Positions 1-13,198 of a stretch of DNA of 64,000 nt are shown here, one piece after another. A program made the translations under genes and the position numbers. Position 1 is the stretch's first letter. Each line of letters opens with the position of its first letter. The stretch spans positions 8,977,596 to 9,041,595 of the forward strand of contig CM065298.1 in the NCBI GenBank assembly GCA_032871835.1. Direction: 5' to 3'. This DNA is from Dipteronia dyeriana (taxonomy: Eukaryota; Streptophyta; Magnoliopsida; Sapindales; Sapindaceae). The notes under the pieces are model-generated. The model did not search any database. It was not told the DNA's origin and saw only the letters and a list, made by a program, of their open reading frames with translations.

Positions 1-585
1 TGAAACAAGTCTTATTTGATTACCAGTTATGAATAGTATATAGATATTCAATATGTTCTTGCAAATTAAATATTTTAGAAAATAACTTGGACAAAGTCAT
101 ATACCTAAACTAATCACTAAAAAAAATGACCTATAGTGACACATTTGTTTTTGTTACAAATTTCAGATTTATCACGGTTGGTATTATTTTATGACAACCT
201 TTATTATTTGTCATTATGTTTTGTCCAATTAAGGCTTTTAAAAAACAATTGTCGCAATTAGTTAAAAAAACTTGATAATTTATGACAAAAAATATAATTA
301 GTTACAAATTGTCCTATGAAAAAGGAAAGATTTTATTTTATAAATAATTAGGATTTTAAAAGACATCTAATTTGGAAAAAAAAAATGCCACAATCATGGT
401 GTGGTTTTTTTTCCTTATTTTATCTTCACATGTCTCTTGGTTCTCCCTTTGTCACTGCCATATCTAGATTTTCTCTTTATTTTCTCTTTGTCTTAATCAT
501 ACTTTTTAGGTTTGAAACTGTAATTCATCCGTAGAAGTCATCAACATTGTAGAGAAAATTCTGTCTTGATAGAAAAAGGTGATCG
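1..585. other. AT-rich intergenic DNA, no gene seen
   Basis: No coding region is visible. The stretch at about 500-585 (from the TTTTTAGG(T)TTGAAAC motif to GTCTTGATAGAAAA) recurs in direct orientation at about 7155-7235. The sequence after the second copy (CTTGATTT..GGTTTGTTTTCTT) also recurs at 6945-6985. This suggests that the 585-6944 block was inserted into one copy of a local duplication. Confidence 0.5.
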
Positions 586-589
586 GACC

Positions 590-3500
590 ATATCTATATA
601 TACATGTCCCCAATTCTTATCGTTTGTTCTCGTTTTCAAGCGTATTTTTGGATATAATGTGTTTGTTAAGTCTTGTTAGGTACATATTCCTTACATATGG
701 TATTTGAGCTTAAATGACAGTTTGGGAAGCTAAATGAGCAAAAAGAAGTCAAGAATGGAAGTATTCAGAGTTGTCGTGGCTTCACCATTGATCCAAATCG
801 TGGCGTGATTCATGGTAAACCATGGCAAGTTCCATGGTGGATCCATCGTCAAACTAGAACGTGACACAGAGACCACGTCACCGGTCAACTTTATTTTCCA
901 AAGGTTAGTGGGCTGAAATTGCAAGTGCCTATGCAGAACACACATATTTTGAGGTCCATATCTCTCTTCTTAGAATGAAATGGGTTTAGTACCACCTATT
1001 TTTAGAAAGCCTCAAAAGTTTACTTTCCAGTGGTTTTTACAGATCGTAATGTCGGGTTTTCTAGAAGGAGATATGCATGTTTTTATACGGTGCGGAAGGC
1101 TAGAAATATGACATCGGTAAAGAGCTTCATACAGAACATCCAACTTTCAGGAACCATATCTCCCTCCTCAAATCGAACAAGATTGCAATTCCGAATTTTT
1201 TAGAGGAAGATATAAGTGTTTTCGTAATGGTGCGCGAGGTTGGAAACTGGTGTGGTAGCCGCGACGTCTTCTTGCTAGACAACGACACTTAAGTCGTGAA
1301 AATTATTGTTGCCTAGTGTACAGTCTTGCAAGACCATGGCACACCTGATTCCAGACCGCGATATGTCGGTTTTAGGCCATTTTTTATGGGACAAATGTGT
1401 TCTTTTACACCCCAATTCGTCCCCAAACTTTCCCTAAATAAATACATCATTTTCTCCTCTTCTCTACACCAAACAAAGACCAAAAACAACATACCATCAT
1501 CTTCTTCATTTTTTCCATTTCAAGAGAGAGAGAGAGAGAGGCTTTCAAAGCTCCCTTAGAGGTCCTCCTCCATGGAAAGCTCACCACTACCCATTTCTAC
1601 ACATCCTCCACCACTTTTGAGAGTTGATTGCAAGTAGATAGGAGTGGTCTATGACCAATTTTGAGCTAGGGATTCATGAATCACTGATCGAAGTGATTTA
1701 TATTCCTATTTGAGGTCCCTATTATCTAGCTTTTCTTCTCATTTTTTAGCATATTTTGGTATATTATGTGATTGTGAGTCTTGTGTAAGTACATGTTCCC
1801 TACGAAAGGTATTTTAGCTTAATTGAAGAGTCTTGGAGGTTAAAGGACATAATTTGGAATAGCTTGTACTGACATCCCAACTTTAGAAGGTTATATCTCC
1901 CTCCTACAATCAAACTAACTCGCCCAGAACCACTTTTCATAAAGCCCAGGAAGTCTTCTTTCCAACGCACTTTACAAATTAAGATTTCAAGATTTTTGGA
2001 GAACGTTATGACCGTTTTTGTAACGATGCACAGAGAAGTGTGGTACGCAACCGCACGAAACCAAGTTATGTACCGCGTTTCATACCGCACTTATGGGCAG
2101 CAAGCACCAAAAAGTGATGTACGGTACGCTGTGTTGATGCGTACAGCATCTAGAACCGCACCTCTTGGCAGCCGCTCAAATCATACTGATGTGCAATATG
2201 CTGTGTTGATGCGAACAACACTTCTAGACATAAATGCATTTTTCAGCCATTTTCAGAGAGGTATTCTTATCTTTTCACCCCAAAGTCTTGCTCTAACCTC
2301 CCATACAATAAATACCCCATTTTCTCCTCATTCTTCAGACCTCTTTTCCCCTCTTTTCCCCTTCTCACGCCTCATCTCTTCTCTCTTCCATTTTCTTTCA
2401 TCTCTTGCTATACACCTCCACCACACAACTATACACTTCCTCCATCCATCTTAGAGTAGATTACAAAGGAATTATGAGCATCTTTGGAGGACTTGTCTTC
2501 AAGGGTTTGCTCATATTTGCTCATTTCTTTGTATTTCTTATTGTCTTTGATGTGTGACACCGAATTTGGAAATTTGTAAACCTTTCACATGTGCTATATA
2601 TGTATTTTTGTACTTAAATTCATTTGAGTTTTGTTTTTCTCTTTGATATATGTGTTTTTATGCTCTTAATATGATATGTATGTGTATGAATTGTTAGAAA
2701 TCAATGTGTCCATGATTGGATTTAGGAGTAGTTATAATTTAGAGTAGAAATTAGATATACATGATTGTTGATTGATTGATTGATAGATGACTTGAAATTC
2801 CATGTATTGAGTAATTTGAGTAATAGGGATTTTAGCCCCAAAAAGTAGAAAAGTTTTTAGTTCAGGCTTTTAGTTGCTAAATTGATCTTGGTTAATATCC
2901 TTGTTCTTAATGGGTCTTTGTATTAAAACACGATTATTCATCCACGTGACAGGACTGGGTGATGAATTGATTGTGGGAAAATTCCCTAATCAAGAGGATG
3001 AACCTTTAATCTAAATTGAATGTTCTTAATGATATAACAATCACATTGTTGCATGTAATTGTTAGGTAAATTTTTTCCCCATGTTTAGGCATCCTAGGGT
3101 GTTGACTAAACTGAATCTTTGACCTAGAAGTAAAGACCACCGATAATTTTCTTGTGCTTGTGTTGCTATATGGATGTTTTGAGTGCTTAAAGTATTTGCT
3201 TAATTGATCACATTGTAATTGATCCATGGTTAGATGCTATGTACCGAGAGGAGACGCGTTTGACAATGCTTAGATAAACATTCATTATGCTTGACTAGAA
3301 AGTGCTAGAACCACTAGGCTAGCGTATAGGGTTTGATTTGTATTCCAAGTGCTTAATGGGTTCATATATATTGTCTGGATTGCTCGAGAGAGATTTCGGG
3401 TATATATGGATACTATCTCTAAGACATCGAGAGAGATTAGAGATTAATTAAGGGATACAAGCCTATGTATACTTGCACATTTGAGGATTAGGTGAGTCTA

Positions 3501-4770
3501 GAATGTAATTAGGAGGATTGTCACGGTTGAGTCGTTTCCCTAGTGTAACCACATTTCATGCATATCTCCATTTCAACTATCATTGTATATATTATTTATA
3601 TAATTTATTTAGTTATATTATTATTCACTTTTCTGCACACGTAATACACGAGTCCGCTCGGAGTGTTGTAATAATAGCTAGAACAAGAGACGGTCGGTGA
3701 ATCCCATCTCTATGTGGATCGATCCCTTGCTTGCCGATATGCTAGTCTCTGTGACTTGCGCCCTTGCGAGGCCGAACTTAAATGTTCATATTTGACGACA
3801 CTGGAACGACGTGTCCCGTCAAGCACGTAGAGGGATTTCTTCAAGGGTTATCTCCTTTAAATTCATTCTCTTTGTATTTCATATTTTCTTGATTGTGTAA
3901 TCCTCACTTGAGAATATTTGTAAACCAAATTTGTGCTCAATATATGTTGGTTGTTTTTATATTCATTTGGGTTTTAATTCATTCTTGTATATATTGATAA
4001 TCTCTTATCTTGTATATATTGATAATCTCTTATCTTGATATGCATGTGTGTGGAGATTGGAAATTGATATGTGTTCATGGATGGGATTAGGAGTAGATTC
4101 ACTTAATTGTAGGAGTAGTTATAATCAAATATCTCATCTGTGTGTGTATGTCTTTGGAAGGTCGAAATTAACTTGTATGGATGGATTTGAGTTTTTGTGG
4201 GTTTTTTATTGTGCCTAGGAGGACCAATCCGAATATAACCTTAACCACTTAGCTCTAAAGAATGGATAAATTTTATTCTATGCATGACCTTTGCTAGAGT
4301 AGGTTTTGGCTTATGTTGATATGCTTAATGATAGAGACTTGAGGCACAATTGCTCTAGCCATGAGCTTTGGGGAGTGATTTGTGTTTGTGAATCTCTCAA
4401 TTGGAAGAATAAGCTTGTAGCTTGAATTGGATGTCTTTGATGCTTAAAACCCACTATTTGTACACTTATGTATGGTGAGCTTTATGAACCTTGTGTGATC
4501 ATTCTCTTACATCTCTGTTATCAACCCTTTTATTATTTATCACTTTAATCACTATTTTCACATTTCCATATTCCTTTTATTTTATTTTTGCATTATTTTA
4601 TTTACATTCCTTCACACACACGCACTCCGTAATATGCTTACACATCACACACCATTTTCACCACATCCGTATTCTATTTACATGCTTTCAAGAAACACTA
4701 GAATATGATACAGTTGATGGATACCACCTCCCTATGGACGATACCCTTACTTACCGCTTTACTTGTTTTC
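590..4770 (+). repeat. Four degenerate retrotransposon-derived units in tandem pairs
   Basis: There are two diverged direct-repeat pairs. The first is about 630-1740 and 1740-2500: both begin near a GTAAGTACATGTTCC / GTACATATTCC motif, contain 'CATATCTCCCTCCT', 'GGTTATATCTCCCTCCT' and 'TTTTTGTAACGATG'-like blocks, and end in CTCCACCAC..GATTGCAAGTAGA-like sequence. The second is about 2490-3720 and 3830-4770, each ending near a 'CCTATGTGGATCGATCCCTTGCTTGCCG'-type box (3695-3740 and 4728-4760). Such boxes are familiar from LTRs and untranslated ends of plant Ty3/gypsy (Athila/Tat-like) elements. That assignment is family knowledge. No gag or pol reading frame is visible, and element ends were not resolved. 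Confidence 0.45.
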
Positions 4771-4864
4771 AAACTTTAAAGCACATTACATATGAATTAA
4801 TATAAATATCTTTTTATAATCGTAATTTAATAATGACACAAAAAAGGAGTTAAGTTTCTCCTGA

Positions 4865-6944
4865 TGTAAGGTCCAGCTCATAAAAGTACCTAGCCCAAAT
4901 CCAAGCTTAAAAGATTTGAATCCAAGAAATTGATTCAAGCCCAACCCAAGCCCATTAGTCAAACCCAAAGCATCTGGCCTAATCTCAAGGAAATAGTCCA
5001 ACAGATGAAAAAATAAAAAGAAAAAGAAAAGAAATTAAAGGTGGGAGGTGGGTTAGGTGGCAATAAAAGGTGGTGGCATGTGTTATTGAAATGGCTATAG
5101 AAAGAATAAAAAAAAAATTAATAAAAAAGAAAAAGAAAAAAGTAAGGGATTTGAATTGTTAGAGCATAAGAAGAGAAATAAATAAGATGAGATAGAGGAG
5201 AAATAGAGAAAAACTGGGCGAAGAGGAAAAAATAGAAAACGGAGGGGGAGGGAGAGGGAGAGAGAGAGAGAGAGTTTTCGACTGAAGCAAAATTAGAAAG
5301 AGAAGACAGTTTTGTACAAAAACCAAAATCAGAGAAAGAAGAAAGGAAATAAATAGAAAAGAAAAGATAGAAACAGGAGAGAGAGAATAGAGAATCTGAG
5401 GGATTGGGAGAGAATCTGATATCAAGAAAAATAAAAGAGAATGGAATTAGAGAGATGAGAGAGCAGCGAAATAGAAGAATAGATATAGAGAGAATTAAGA
5501 AGAAATGGATAACGAAAGAAAAGAAAGAAAAAGATTGACAATGAGAAGAAGAAGATGAAATATGGTGCAGCTGTAGAGATATATACGTACAATATATAGG
5601 GATGGATCAAGAAATAGATGAATCCACACATAATCAGGTTCCAGAACATATTTGAGCAGAGCACGGTGAGTGGATATTTTTTTATAAAAGTTATATATCT
5701 TACAATTATATGTTAGCGTTAGTAATTTAGGGAATTATTAGATATATAAATGGTTTATTCATTTATTTACAAAATAGAATTCCAGATGATTTAAGATTTT
5801 TTAAGAAATGTGTAGATTTCCATAATCCAGAGATAGGTTAGTTAAAAAATTAAGATTTTTGAAGAAGAATAGATCATGTATGTTCAGACTGATTTCCAAT
5901 TGGTTTTCCAAATTTTCAGATAGATTTCTAGTATGTCAAAGATTTTCAGAAAGTTTACAGATTTCCATATTCAAGTGTTTTATGAGATTTTTTAAAAAAG
6001 AAAAGAAAAGAAGATTGTTTTATGTTTTCAGAAAAGTATTTAGAAAGAATTATAAGTGTCTGTTAAGATTTTAAGATGTCAGATTATTAGCCTTTGGAGC
6101 TGTTCTGTACGGGTATGTGTGATTACTCTACACGTTCGATAAGATATCGACATATATATGAGATTATATTCAGAATATTAGCCATTGAGGCCGCTTTGCA
6201 TGTGTACGTGAGATTACTCTGCACGATCAATCAAACATCGACTTATATGTGAGATTACTCTGCACGTTTGATTAGATGTCAGCATATATGTGAGATATGT
6301 ATTTCCCCTACTCTATGTGTGCATTGAGATGTTTTGCCACGTATATGAGATATTTCCCTGGGTACTAGTTTGGTAAAGAATTTTCAGATTTTATATATTA
6401 CTGATTATGATCGGTAAAGAAAAGATTTCAGATTATCATAAAGATTTCAGATTTATAAGTATCAGTTTTTTTATAAAAATAAAAATTTGTTTTTATTATA
6501 TTATATAGTATTTACAGAAAAATGTTTTTTTAAGAAAATATTTATAATTAGTTATCAGCTTATGTTACAGAACAGTTCAAGATTCAAGAAGAGATACATC
6601 ATTTAGAATGGAATACAGATTCAAAAAGTGATTTAGAATTTAGAATGAGATTTAGAAATGTTTTCTACGGATAGAGTTTAGCATAAGAGTTTCGTAACTC
6701 AGAAAGAAGTAGGTAAGAGTGTTCTACTGTTAAAAGTTCCAATTAAGCTTATTAAGCAGATTGTATAATTTGTTAGCTAGTATAATTTAAAATGAACCAC
6801 GAGGGCTTTAAACCTTATTGAGTGTTGAGTACGTAGGTGTTTGGGTTGTAAATCTCAAACTCAACCCCACTAGAGAAAGAAGATAAAAAAAAAAGTTACA
6901 GGACTCCCTTCTACTCAAGATAAGAGTCTGGGCAGGTCCTGTCA
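4865..6944 (+). mobile_element. Probable solo LTR, about 2.1 kb (Ty3/gypsy-like)
   Basis: The block begins TGTAAGGTCC and ends GGTCCTGTCA, so it has TG..CA ends. It is flanked by CCTGA (4860-4864) and CTTGA (6945-6949), an imperfect 5-bp target-site duplication with 4 of 5 matching. Inside are a purine-rich (GA)n tract (about 5110-5560) and a short tandem array at about 6110-6330 built on 'GAGATTACTCTGCACG' followed by GTTCGAT..ATATCGAC. No coding domain is present, as expected for a solo LTR. Length and the lack of protein domains favour a gypsy LTR, but the lineage is not certain. Confidence 0.5.
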
Positions 6945-7042
6945 CTTGATTTAATATTTTTTATGGTTTGTTTTCTTTTACTTGTTTTCTTAAAGTTTCA
7001 TATAATAAAAGATTTTTTTGAATAAGATACATTTTTTATGTA

Positions 7043-7086
<44 letters not shown>

Positions 7087-8220
7087 TAGAGATATTTATT
7101 TTTTTAATTTTTTTTTAATTTTTTTTTCTTCTTTAGTTTCTCTTTTAAAAAAAAACATTTTTTAGATTTGAAACCATGTTTTATCTTTAGAAGTCATCAA
7201 TACTGAAGAGAGAGTTTTGTCTTGATAGAAAATGTAAGCTTCTCTTGATTTTTTTTTTTTAGGATTTGTTTTCTTGTACTTGTTTTTCAGGGTCTTCTTG
7301 TACTTGTTTTTCAGGGTCGGAATCTCAAATTCGAATTTTATATATTGAAAATTTCTTTAAACAAGTTATGTTATATATAGAATTTTATATTTATGTTTAT
7401 GAATGATTCTTAACTTCAATTTGTTTTTAATTTTTTTTCAGGAACCCATAATTATTATTTTATGATTTATAGTTGTTTGTTCTTAGATTTCCATGGTACA
7501 TGTCAATACAGCTGATGTGTATACTAACTGTTTGATTAAATGATTATTATGAAACAACCAATTGTTTGATGTAGTATTGAAAAAAAAATTATCTAATTGA
7601 GGTGTTAATAATACACTTTCATCTATTGCATATGTATCTAGACGAAAAGTTTTTTCCAATCTTTTCAATGACGAAAGTGTTCTAGTGTTGAGGCTTGAAA
7701 AATCTTTATCATGTATCACGATATAATTAATGTAATGCATTTATCTTGCAAATTGTAGTAAATTGGTGTATGTACATTAACAATTTTATAATATATTTTT
7801 TTCACTTTCTTTTTTCTTTTCTTTTCTTTCTTGTGTTTTGATAATATATCCCATATTCTACTTTTTATATTTGAGTTTTTGTATAGTTAATAATAGTTGA
7901 ATGAAACATTAACTTTGATTGAATTTGTAACTTGTTAATTGTCATTAAATTTGTATAAAACAAACATAATTTTCATATAGTTAACTATCACTAGGTTTGT
8001 GTATAGTAATAGTTTTTAAATAATTAATTGTCATTAAGTTTATATATAGTGACACAATTTTAACATGGTTAATTACCATTAAGTTTATATATAATGTCAC
8101 GATTTTAAAACAATAAATTATTACTAAAAAAATGTATAGTTATAAAATCTTCAAACAGTTAATCACCGATTAACTCATTAAGGTCAGTTAATTGTCGATA
8201 ACAATATGGATTTGGGAGGC
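6945..8220. other. AT-rich intergenic DNA with (TA)n and degenerate repeats
   Basis: A (TA)n microsatellite lies at about 7049-7082. From about 7915 to 8180 a roughly 55-60-bp degenerate unit recurs four to five times (GTTAATTGTCATTAAGTTTATATATAGTGACAC and variants). This resembles the subterminal repeats of CACTA-type elements, but no CACTA termini or transposase were found. No gene is visible. Confidence 0.4.
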
Positions 8221-10220
8221 ATGTAAATTTCTTATCTATGTTTGGTGTTTTGCTGAATAAGAAGAGGCAACAACAACGAAGATGATCATTGTTAAAAGTG
8301 TTGGTCTTGTACTTTTTGGTACAGAAAAACAGCAGTCAATTGGATTTCTCAAGTGACTCCAATTTAATAGCCTAATGAAGTGATCAGAACTGGTGTCCAA
8401 AGGAAGGAAGGTAGCACAATCGTAGTCCGTTTCACTATGATGTGCCTAGCTAGAAGAGGCGAGTTTCAATAGGAATGCTGGGAAAACCTGAGAGCCCATA
8501 AGAGGCTTTTGCCAGTTCCGAGATTCCTCATGCTTGCTTGTAGCACCTCAAATCTGCTACATCAGCACGTAGATGTTGGCTCGGCAACATCCTTTCTAAT
8601 TAGCTGATGTTTGAATTTGTCGTGGTGCCTAGCTCCCCTACGCAACACTAATGGGCAAATCCCTCAGGTTAATGGTATGTATAACAGAGTTGAAGTAGAG
8701 TAGTGATCAAATTTCTTTAATTATAACGCATGATTGATATGGTAGGTGATGATATTTTTACAATCTTTGGTTTGAGATCTTCCAGTAAGAGTATGCCATA
8801 GTTTGCTTGTGGGTTTTATGGTGAAAGGTATGCTTTGACTACATGATCTTTGACTATCGTTCTTTGTAGCTTCTTTTTTTCTGTGCCAAGCATCTGGGTT
8901 CTGATCTTACGCTAGACAATAAAAATTCGTAGGAAGGAAGAAAATTGTAATGCCTGGATGCATTGAGAAGAAAGGTAAGGGACACGTATGTGTCATGATT
9001 GCTGGTGAAACACAGTGTTATCTAAAGTTATGATGGAAGGCGGTGATGTTTTAGTAGAAATACAGATATGAACAATATGTAAGTGCATTGAGTTTGAGGG
9101 ATACGACAATTGTTGCTACAAAATATTTCTCAAAATCTTATTACTCAAATCTGTTAGAGCTTGATCTCATATGATTCTGTAATAGTTCTCTTAGTCTCTG
9201 TTTTACAAAAACTTTTATCCATATTTCTATTTGTTGAAATGTTAATGCATGTGACTATATCTATTCTACTAAACTAAATTTTGTCTATTACATGGTAATA
9301 CTTTAGCATTTTTCATCCTTGTCATGCTGGTGGATTTTGTCATTGATTGAAGGACAAACTGCCTAGTGATCGATGCCTGTCATGAATTTCAATATTATTG
9401 TCTTGATGGAGAATCGATGTCAAATGACCTCGTGTGACAAACTATGCAAGTGGCATTATATATCTAATTTGAACTTCTATGATAAGGTATTCTCGATTAT
9501 TTAATATTTACAAGCTATGTTGGATTGTTGGTAAATGTTTCGCATGTACAAAGCTTCCTTTATCCAAATGTAAAGATCAGGCATAAAATTTTAATGCAGC
9601 TGATCATTTAAAGAGGAAGCAAATTTTGAAGAAAGATTAAGGACAACTTTTTGTTGATCTGCCATTGAAATTTTGAGGACGGAAACACAATCTAGGTAAC
9701 TTCGTCCCTAATATAGTTGGGATGTTGTGTACATACTTCTCAATGTTTGAAACCATACTGATAATTGTCAGGTTTTTCTGCTTAAGAAGAAGCCAACAAT
9801 GGAGATGACCAGCTAGATGTCATAATTGTGTGGCTGATGGGCAATTAATATGTCTCGATCATGTGTGAATCAACGGAACGCTGATGACTGGCTGCAAGTT
9901 GTTTTATCTGTTGTATGTATTTTCAGTTGTTGACAAGAAATGTTATAGCATGTCATTTCAAAGTTATACTAAACATATGCTTAATAGTTGAAGGTGTGTG
10001 CAGGTCTTCAATCTGAAAGTCTGTGCTATATACCACCAAGATGCTTCAGGAAACAATAAGCTTCTTCAAATGTTTGTTTGTTACACGTACATTCTTGCTT
10101 CTTCAAATGTGTTGGATGTGTTGTTATCTATGCTGCTCGGAAAGTCTGATTCTAATTCTTAAGCTTCTGAGCTGAATAGATTCACGAATTGATCTTAAGC
10201 TTGTGCATATGATGGTCATA
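8220..10220 (+). repeat. Degenerate copy of resistance-gene downstream flank
   Basis: Positions 8220-8665 align at a glance with 39560-40020. Shared landmarks are 'GGCATGTAAATTTCTTATCTATG', 'GTCCAAAGGAAGGA', 'GTTTCAATAGGAATGCT', 'AAGAGGCTTTTGCCAGTTCCGAGA' and 'CGCAACACTRATGGGCA'. Positions 9340-9520 align with 34520-34680 and 35460-35620 (GTGATCGATGCCT..GAATCRATGTCAAATG). These tracts lie downstream of CNL1 or around its paralogues elsewhere in the window, so this is probably the leftover flank of a resistance gene whose body is gone. Small open frames here are not recognisable proteins. Confidence 0.5.
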
Positions 10221-11620
10221 TTTTGGGGGTGAGAAATAAGGTCAGTGTACTAGCATCACGATCAATGCTATTTAAATTATTATGCAGCAAGCCGTTTGAA
10301 TTATAAATGATGTAACTATCCAAAGTTCTGCTCACTTGCAGATCCCACACACACATGGTCCGTGACTCTCCTTGCTCCAGGGCTGCTGATGATTCCAAGT
10401 GTCGGAAATTTGTGTTGGAAACATTATTCTGATCCAAACGAAGTCCAATTGATGCAAATAAAGTGTTGTCAAAAAGAGGATAGCAAGACAAAGGCAACCG
10501 TGAAAACGGAGTCACAAATGGAGGCCAGCACAAACGGAGGCCAGCACACGTTGTCAGTAGGCCGCTGTTCTGTGGGTGTGTGTGAGAGAGAGTTGTGAGC
10601 TTAAGGATTGGTTGTAATTTGGGTTTAAGTGTAGATCAATACTGAGTGTATAGTTATGATAGTATTTTTACATAGTTATATTCTTCTCTCAACCTGTCGA
10701 TGGCCATTGTTTTTCATAACTTAGGGTTTTCCATATAAAAGGTTTATGTTGTGCGATTGATTTTTCTTCATCTTGTTACATAGACAATGAATATTAATAT
10801 CTATTTATTGATTGAACTAATAATAATAATAATAATATATATATATATATATATATGAATGGTTATAAATCAAAATTTCCTTGGGTTAGTAGTTTGATCA
10901 ATAGAATTGCTTTCTTACTAAATGAGTATATGACTACCTAATATTTTATGGTTCATTAGTTGGTTCTTATGAAATGCAACCTTGTGGACCTATTGTAACC
11001 AATTTGTGTGACCGATTTTATGGCCCCAAAAATTTTTCTCCCAACGCATCAGTTATCAGACCAATTCAATAATAACAAAGCCCAGCCCAGCACATATTGA
11101 AAAAAAAAAAAAAAAAAACAAACAAACAACGAGAAAGCAAACAACTGCTGTCAGTCTTGTCACACAAAGTAGAAAAAACAGAACAAAATGAGAAAGGAAA
11201 CAGAGATGCAACAGTGTTCTGTTGCCATCTCAGTTACTGTAACATTAATTAATTTTTTTTTTCAATATATTGGTCAAAATTATTTCTTTGATATATTCTA
11301 ATCATTTGTAGGAAGGTTTCTTAATTTTAGGAAGATGTTTCAAAGGAGTGCGATGAAACTCGTGAGCTATACACATTCGATTTATTATAATTTTTTTATG
11401 TTATTTTTTGTAATGATTAGACCTCAAAATCACATAATTAAGTTTCAATCGGATTGATTGCATTGAAAATCAATATCACACAGGCCTTCTCGTAATGATA
11501 TGTTGGGTTTTTAACGGCCCATTAACGGCCCAAATCGGCCCATTAACGGATTTTATTCAAATTATACAGATGAGGGAGAGCGCTGGCGTCTCGTTGTCTC
11601 TTCTGGTCTACTCACTCACT
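10220..11620. other. Intergenic DNA, partly duplicated at 44.2-45.5 kb
   Basis: Open frames of 78 and 105 codons overlap on opposite strands at 10216-10598 but resemble no family I know, so I do not call them. A (TAA)n(TA)n tract lies near 10820-10856. Positions 11040-11250 and 11260-11370 match 44260-44400 and 45395-45505 (GCAAACAACTGCTGT, GTATTGGTCAAAATTATTTCT, TAATTTTAGGAAGA). The latter pair is split by extra AT-rich DNA. Confidence 0.45.
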
Positions 11621-12101
11621 CTCTCCCCTTCCGTTGTTCGTACATCGGCGACTTAATCACCGCCATCAACTCCGACAACGTCGCCGCCATCCAAAGCATA
11701 AGGCAGAGAAGCTCAAATGCATTGTAAATATAAAGATATTTTTCTCTAATATTCATTTTATAACCCTCACTCACTCTCTCTCTCTCTCTCTCTCTTTGAT
11801 TCTCTGATTTCAGAAAAAGAGTTAGTTTCTCCGAGAAACTCAATGACGCGGTAAGTCGATTAACAGCTTGACACACGGCCATGCCATGCCATCACCATTG
11901 GCTGATGTGTCTGGTGACGTATCTGGCACGTCATCGAAACTGGCTGGACACGTCCTCACCATATGCTGATATATTCGGTGGCGCGCACAATAAGTTCGAC
12001 ATGTCTGGGGTCATGAGTCATGGGCACCATTGGCTGATGTATGCTTTGACGTGCCTGCCAACATCAGCAGTATTTGCTTGTGTGTGAGTGCACCATCATA
12101 T
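11620..12101. other. GC-richer tract, possible promoter/5' exon remnant, no gene called
   Basis: Base composition rises here. The plus strand shows a TCCGACAACGTCGCC-type stretch, a (CT)n run (about 11770-11795) and an exon-like segment bounded by TTTCAG (about 11812) and GTAAGT (about 11851). The next 230 bases carry loose repeats of 'CACCATTGGCTGATGT'. It might be the 5' end of the gene whose exon appears at 14041, but the link cannot be shown. Confidence 0.25.
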
Positions 12102-12443
12102 TGATACGAACCATTGATACGAACTCACCGGGTAGAATTCATCCTCAAAAACCGGCTTGTAAGGAGAGGGTGCCCAATGAGTTATATACCATTGACTAAT
12201 CTCATACTTAGTCAATGTGGGATCCTAAAATTCCACCAAGCTTCCGCTGCCGTCGTCCACGGCGGCCCATCTTCGCCCCATCCGCCACGAACCCATTGCT
12301 CGGCATGGTGTAGGCTCTGATATCAAATGATACGAACCCATTTGGTAGAATTCATCCTCAAAAACCGGCTTGTAAGAAGAGGGTGCCCAATGAATTATAT
12401 AACATTGACTAATCTCATACTTAGTCAATGTGGGATCCTAACA
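12102..12443 (-). mobile_element. TRIM (terminal-repeat retrotransposon in miniature)
   Basis: Two direct repeats, 12102-12230 and about 12330-12443, share 'GGTAGAATTCATCCTCAAAAACCGGCTTGTAAG' and 'CATTGACTAATCTCATACTTAGTCAATGTGGGATCCTAA'. Read on the minus strand they start TGTTAGGATCC and end TCGTATCA. Next to the minus-strand 5' LTR is TGATATCAGAGCC (about 12317-12329), one base off the initiator-tRNA-Met primer site. The internal part is about 100 bp and non-coding. Both sides carry the perfect 5-bp duplication CATAT (12097-12101 and 12444-12448). The left LTR has a short internal duplication of TTGATACGAAC. Mobility needed proteins supplied from elsewhere. Confidence 0.85.
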
Positions 12444-13195
12444 CATATGAATATGTGTCCGGTGACATAGCCCACCATTAGCAAATAGCATGTCATCGCT
12501 ATTTATTTACTTAACTGTGATGATCTGTCTGAGCATGCCATCACCTTTTCCTTTTCTTTTTAAACATCGGAAACGGCATGTCATTTACAAAGTGGGGAAG
12601 TTTGTTTTTTTATTTGAAAATCGGACAGTTTTAAATTTTACTGAAAAACTAAATAGTGATAGAAACTAGAATACGAATAATATGTTTGTTTTTTTTAATC
12701 ACATTTAAATATAATGTCAACTTACTTATTTTTTAAATATAATATATTTTTAAAACAAATAATTAGATATTTACACCCTTGTTATTATTAATTGTTATGT
12801 ATTTTTATTTTTATATGATACAAACAATTAAATAAAAATAATTTAACAAATCTTTCATTTTTATGTAATAATTGTAATATATTATTCGTGATTAAGATAT
12901 GATAAATAATTATTATTTTTACATAACAAATAGGGTATATAATGAATTTGATTTAAAAAAAATAGAATTGAAGGTTCAACATGGACAATGGTGTTGAAAG
13001 TTTCAATGTGATTAATGTTTTGTTTTTATTGAGATATTTATTATAAATAAGAGGTTAAAGGTTAAAATAAATAAATTTGTATAATATAATATAATGATAA
13101 AATTGGAAATATTTTATCTTTGGTAGGATAATCTTAGAAGAAAATATATTAAATACAATCTAGTACTTTGGAATTAAGTTAAAAGTCCGTATTTC
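12444..13195. other. AT-rich intergenic DNA, nothing recognised
   Basis: The stretch right of the TRIM (12444-12560) resembles the flank left of it (CATGCCATCACC motifs). The remainder is AT-rich with no domain-bearing frame. Confidence 0.4.
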
Positions 13196-13198
13196 TTA

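Noticed and set aside
5159..5664. Hydrophobic minus-strand frames of 80-88 codons resembling membrane proteins
   Set aside because: They are the complement of a purine-rich (GA)n tract in the solo LTR.
2..8200. CACTA transposon spanning 0.1-8.2 kb
   Set aside because: ACTAAAAAAATG-type motifs occur at both ends but in the same orientation; no CACTA termini or 3-bp duplication found.
10216..10598. Overlapping frames of 105 and 78 codons on opposite strands
   Set aside because: No recognisable family, and they lie beside duplicated non-coding flank.
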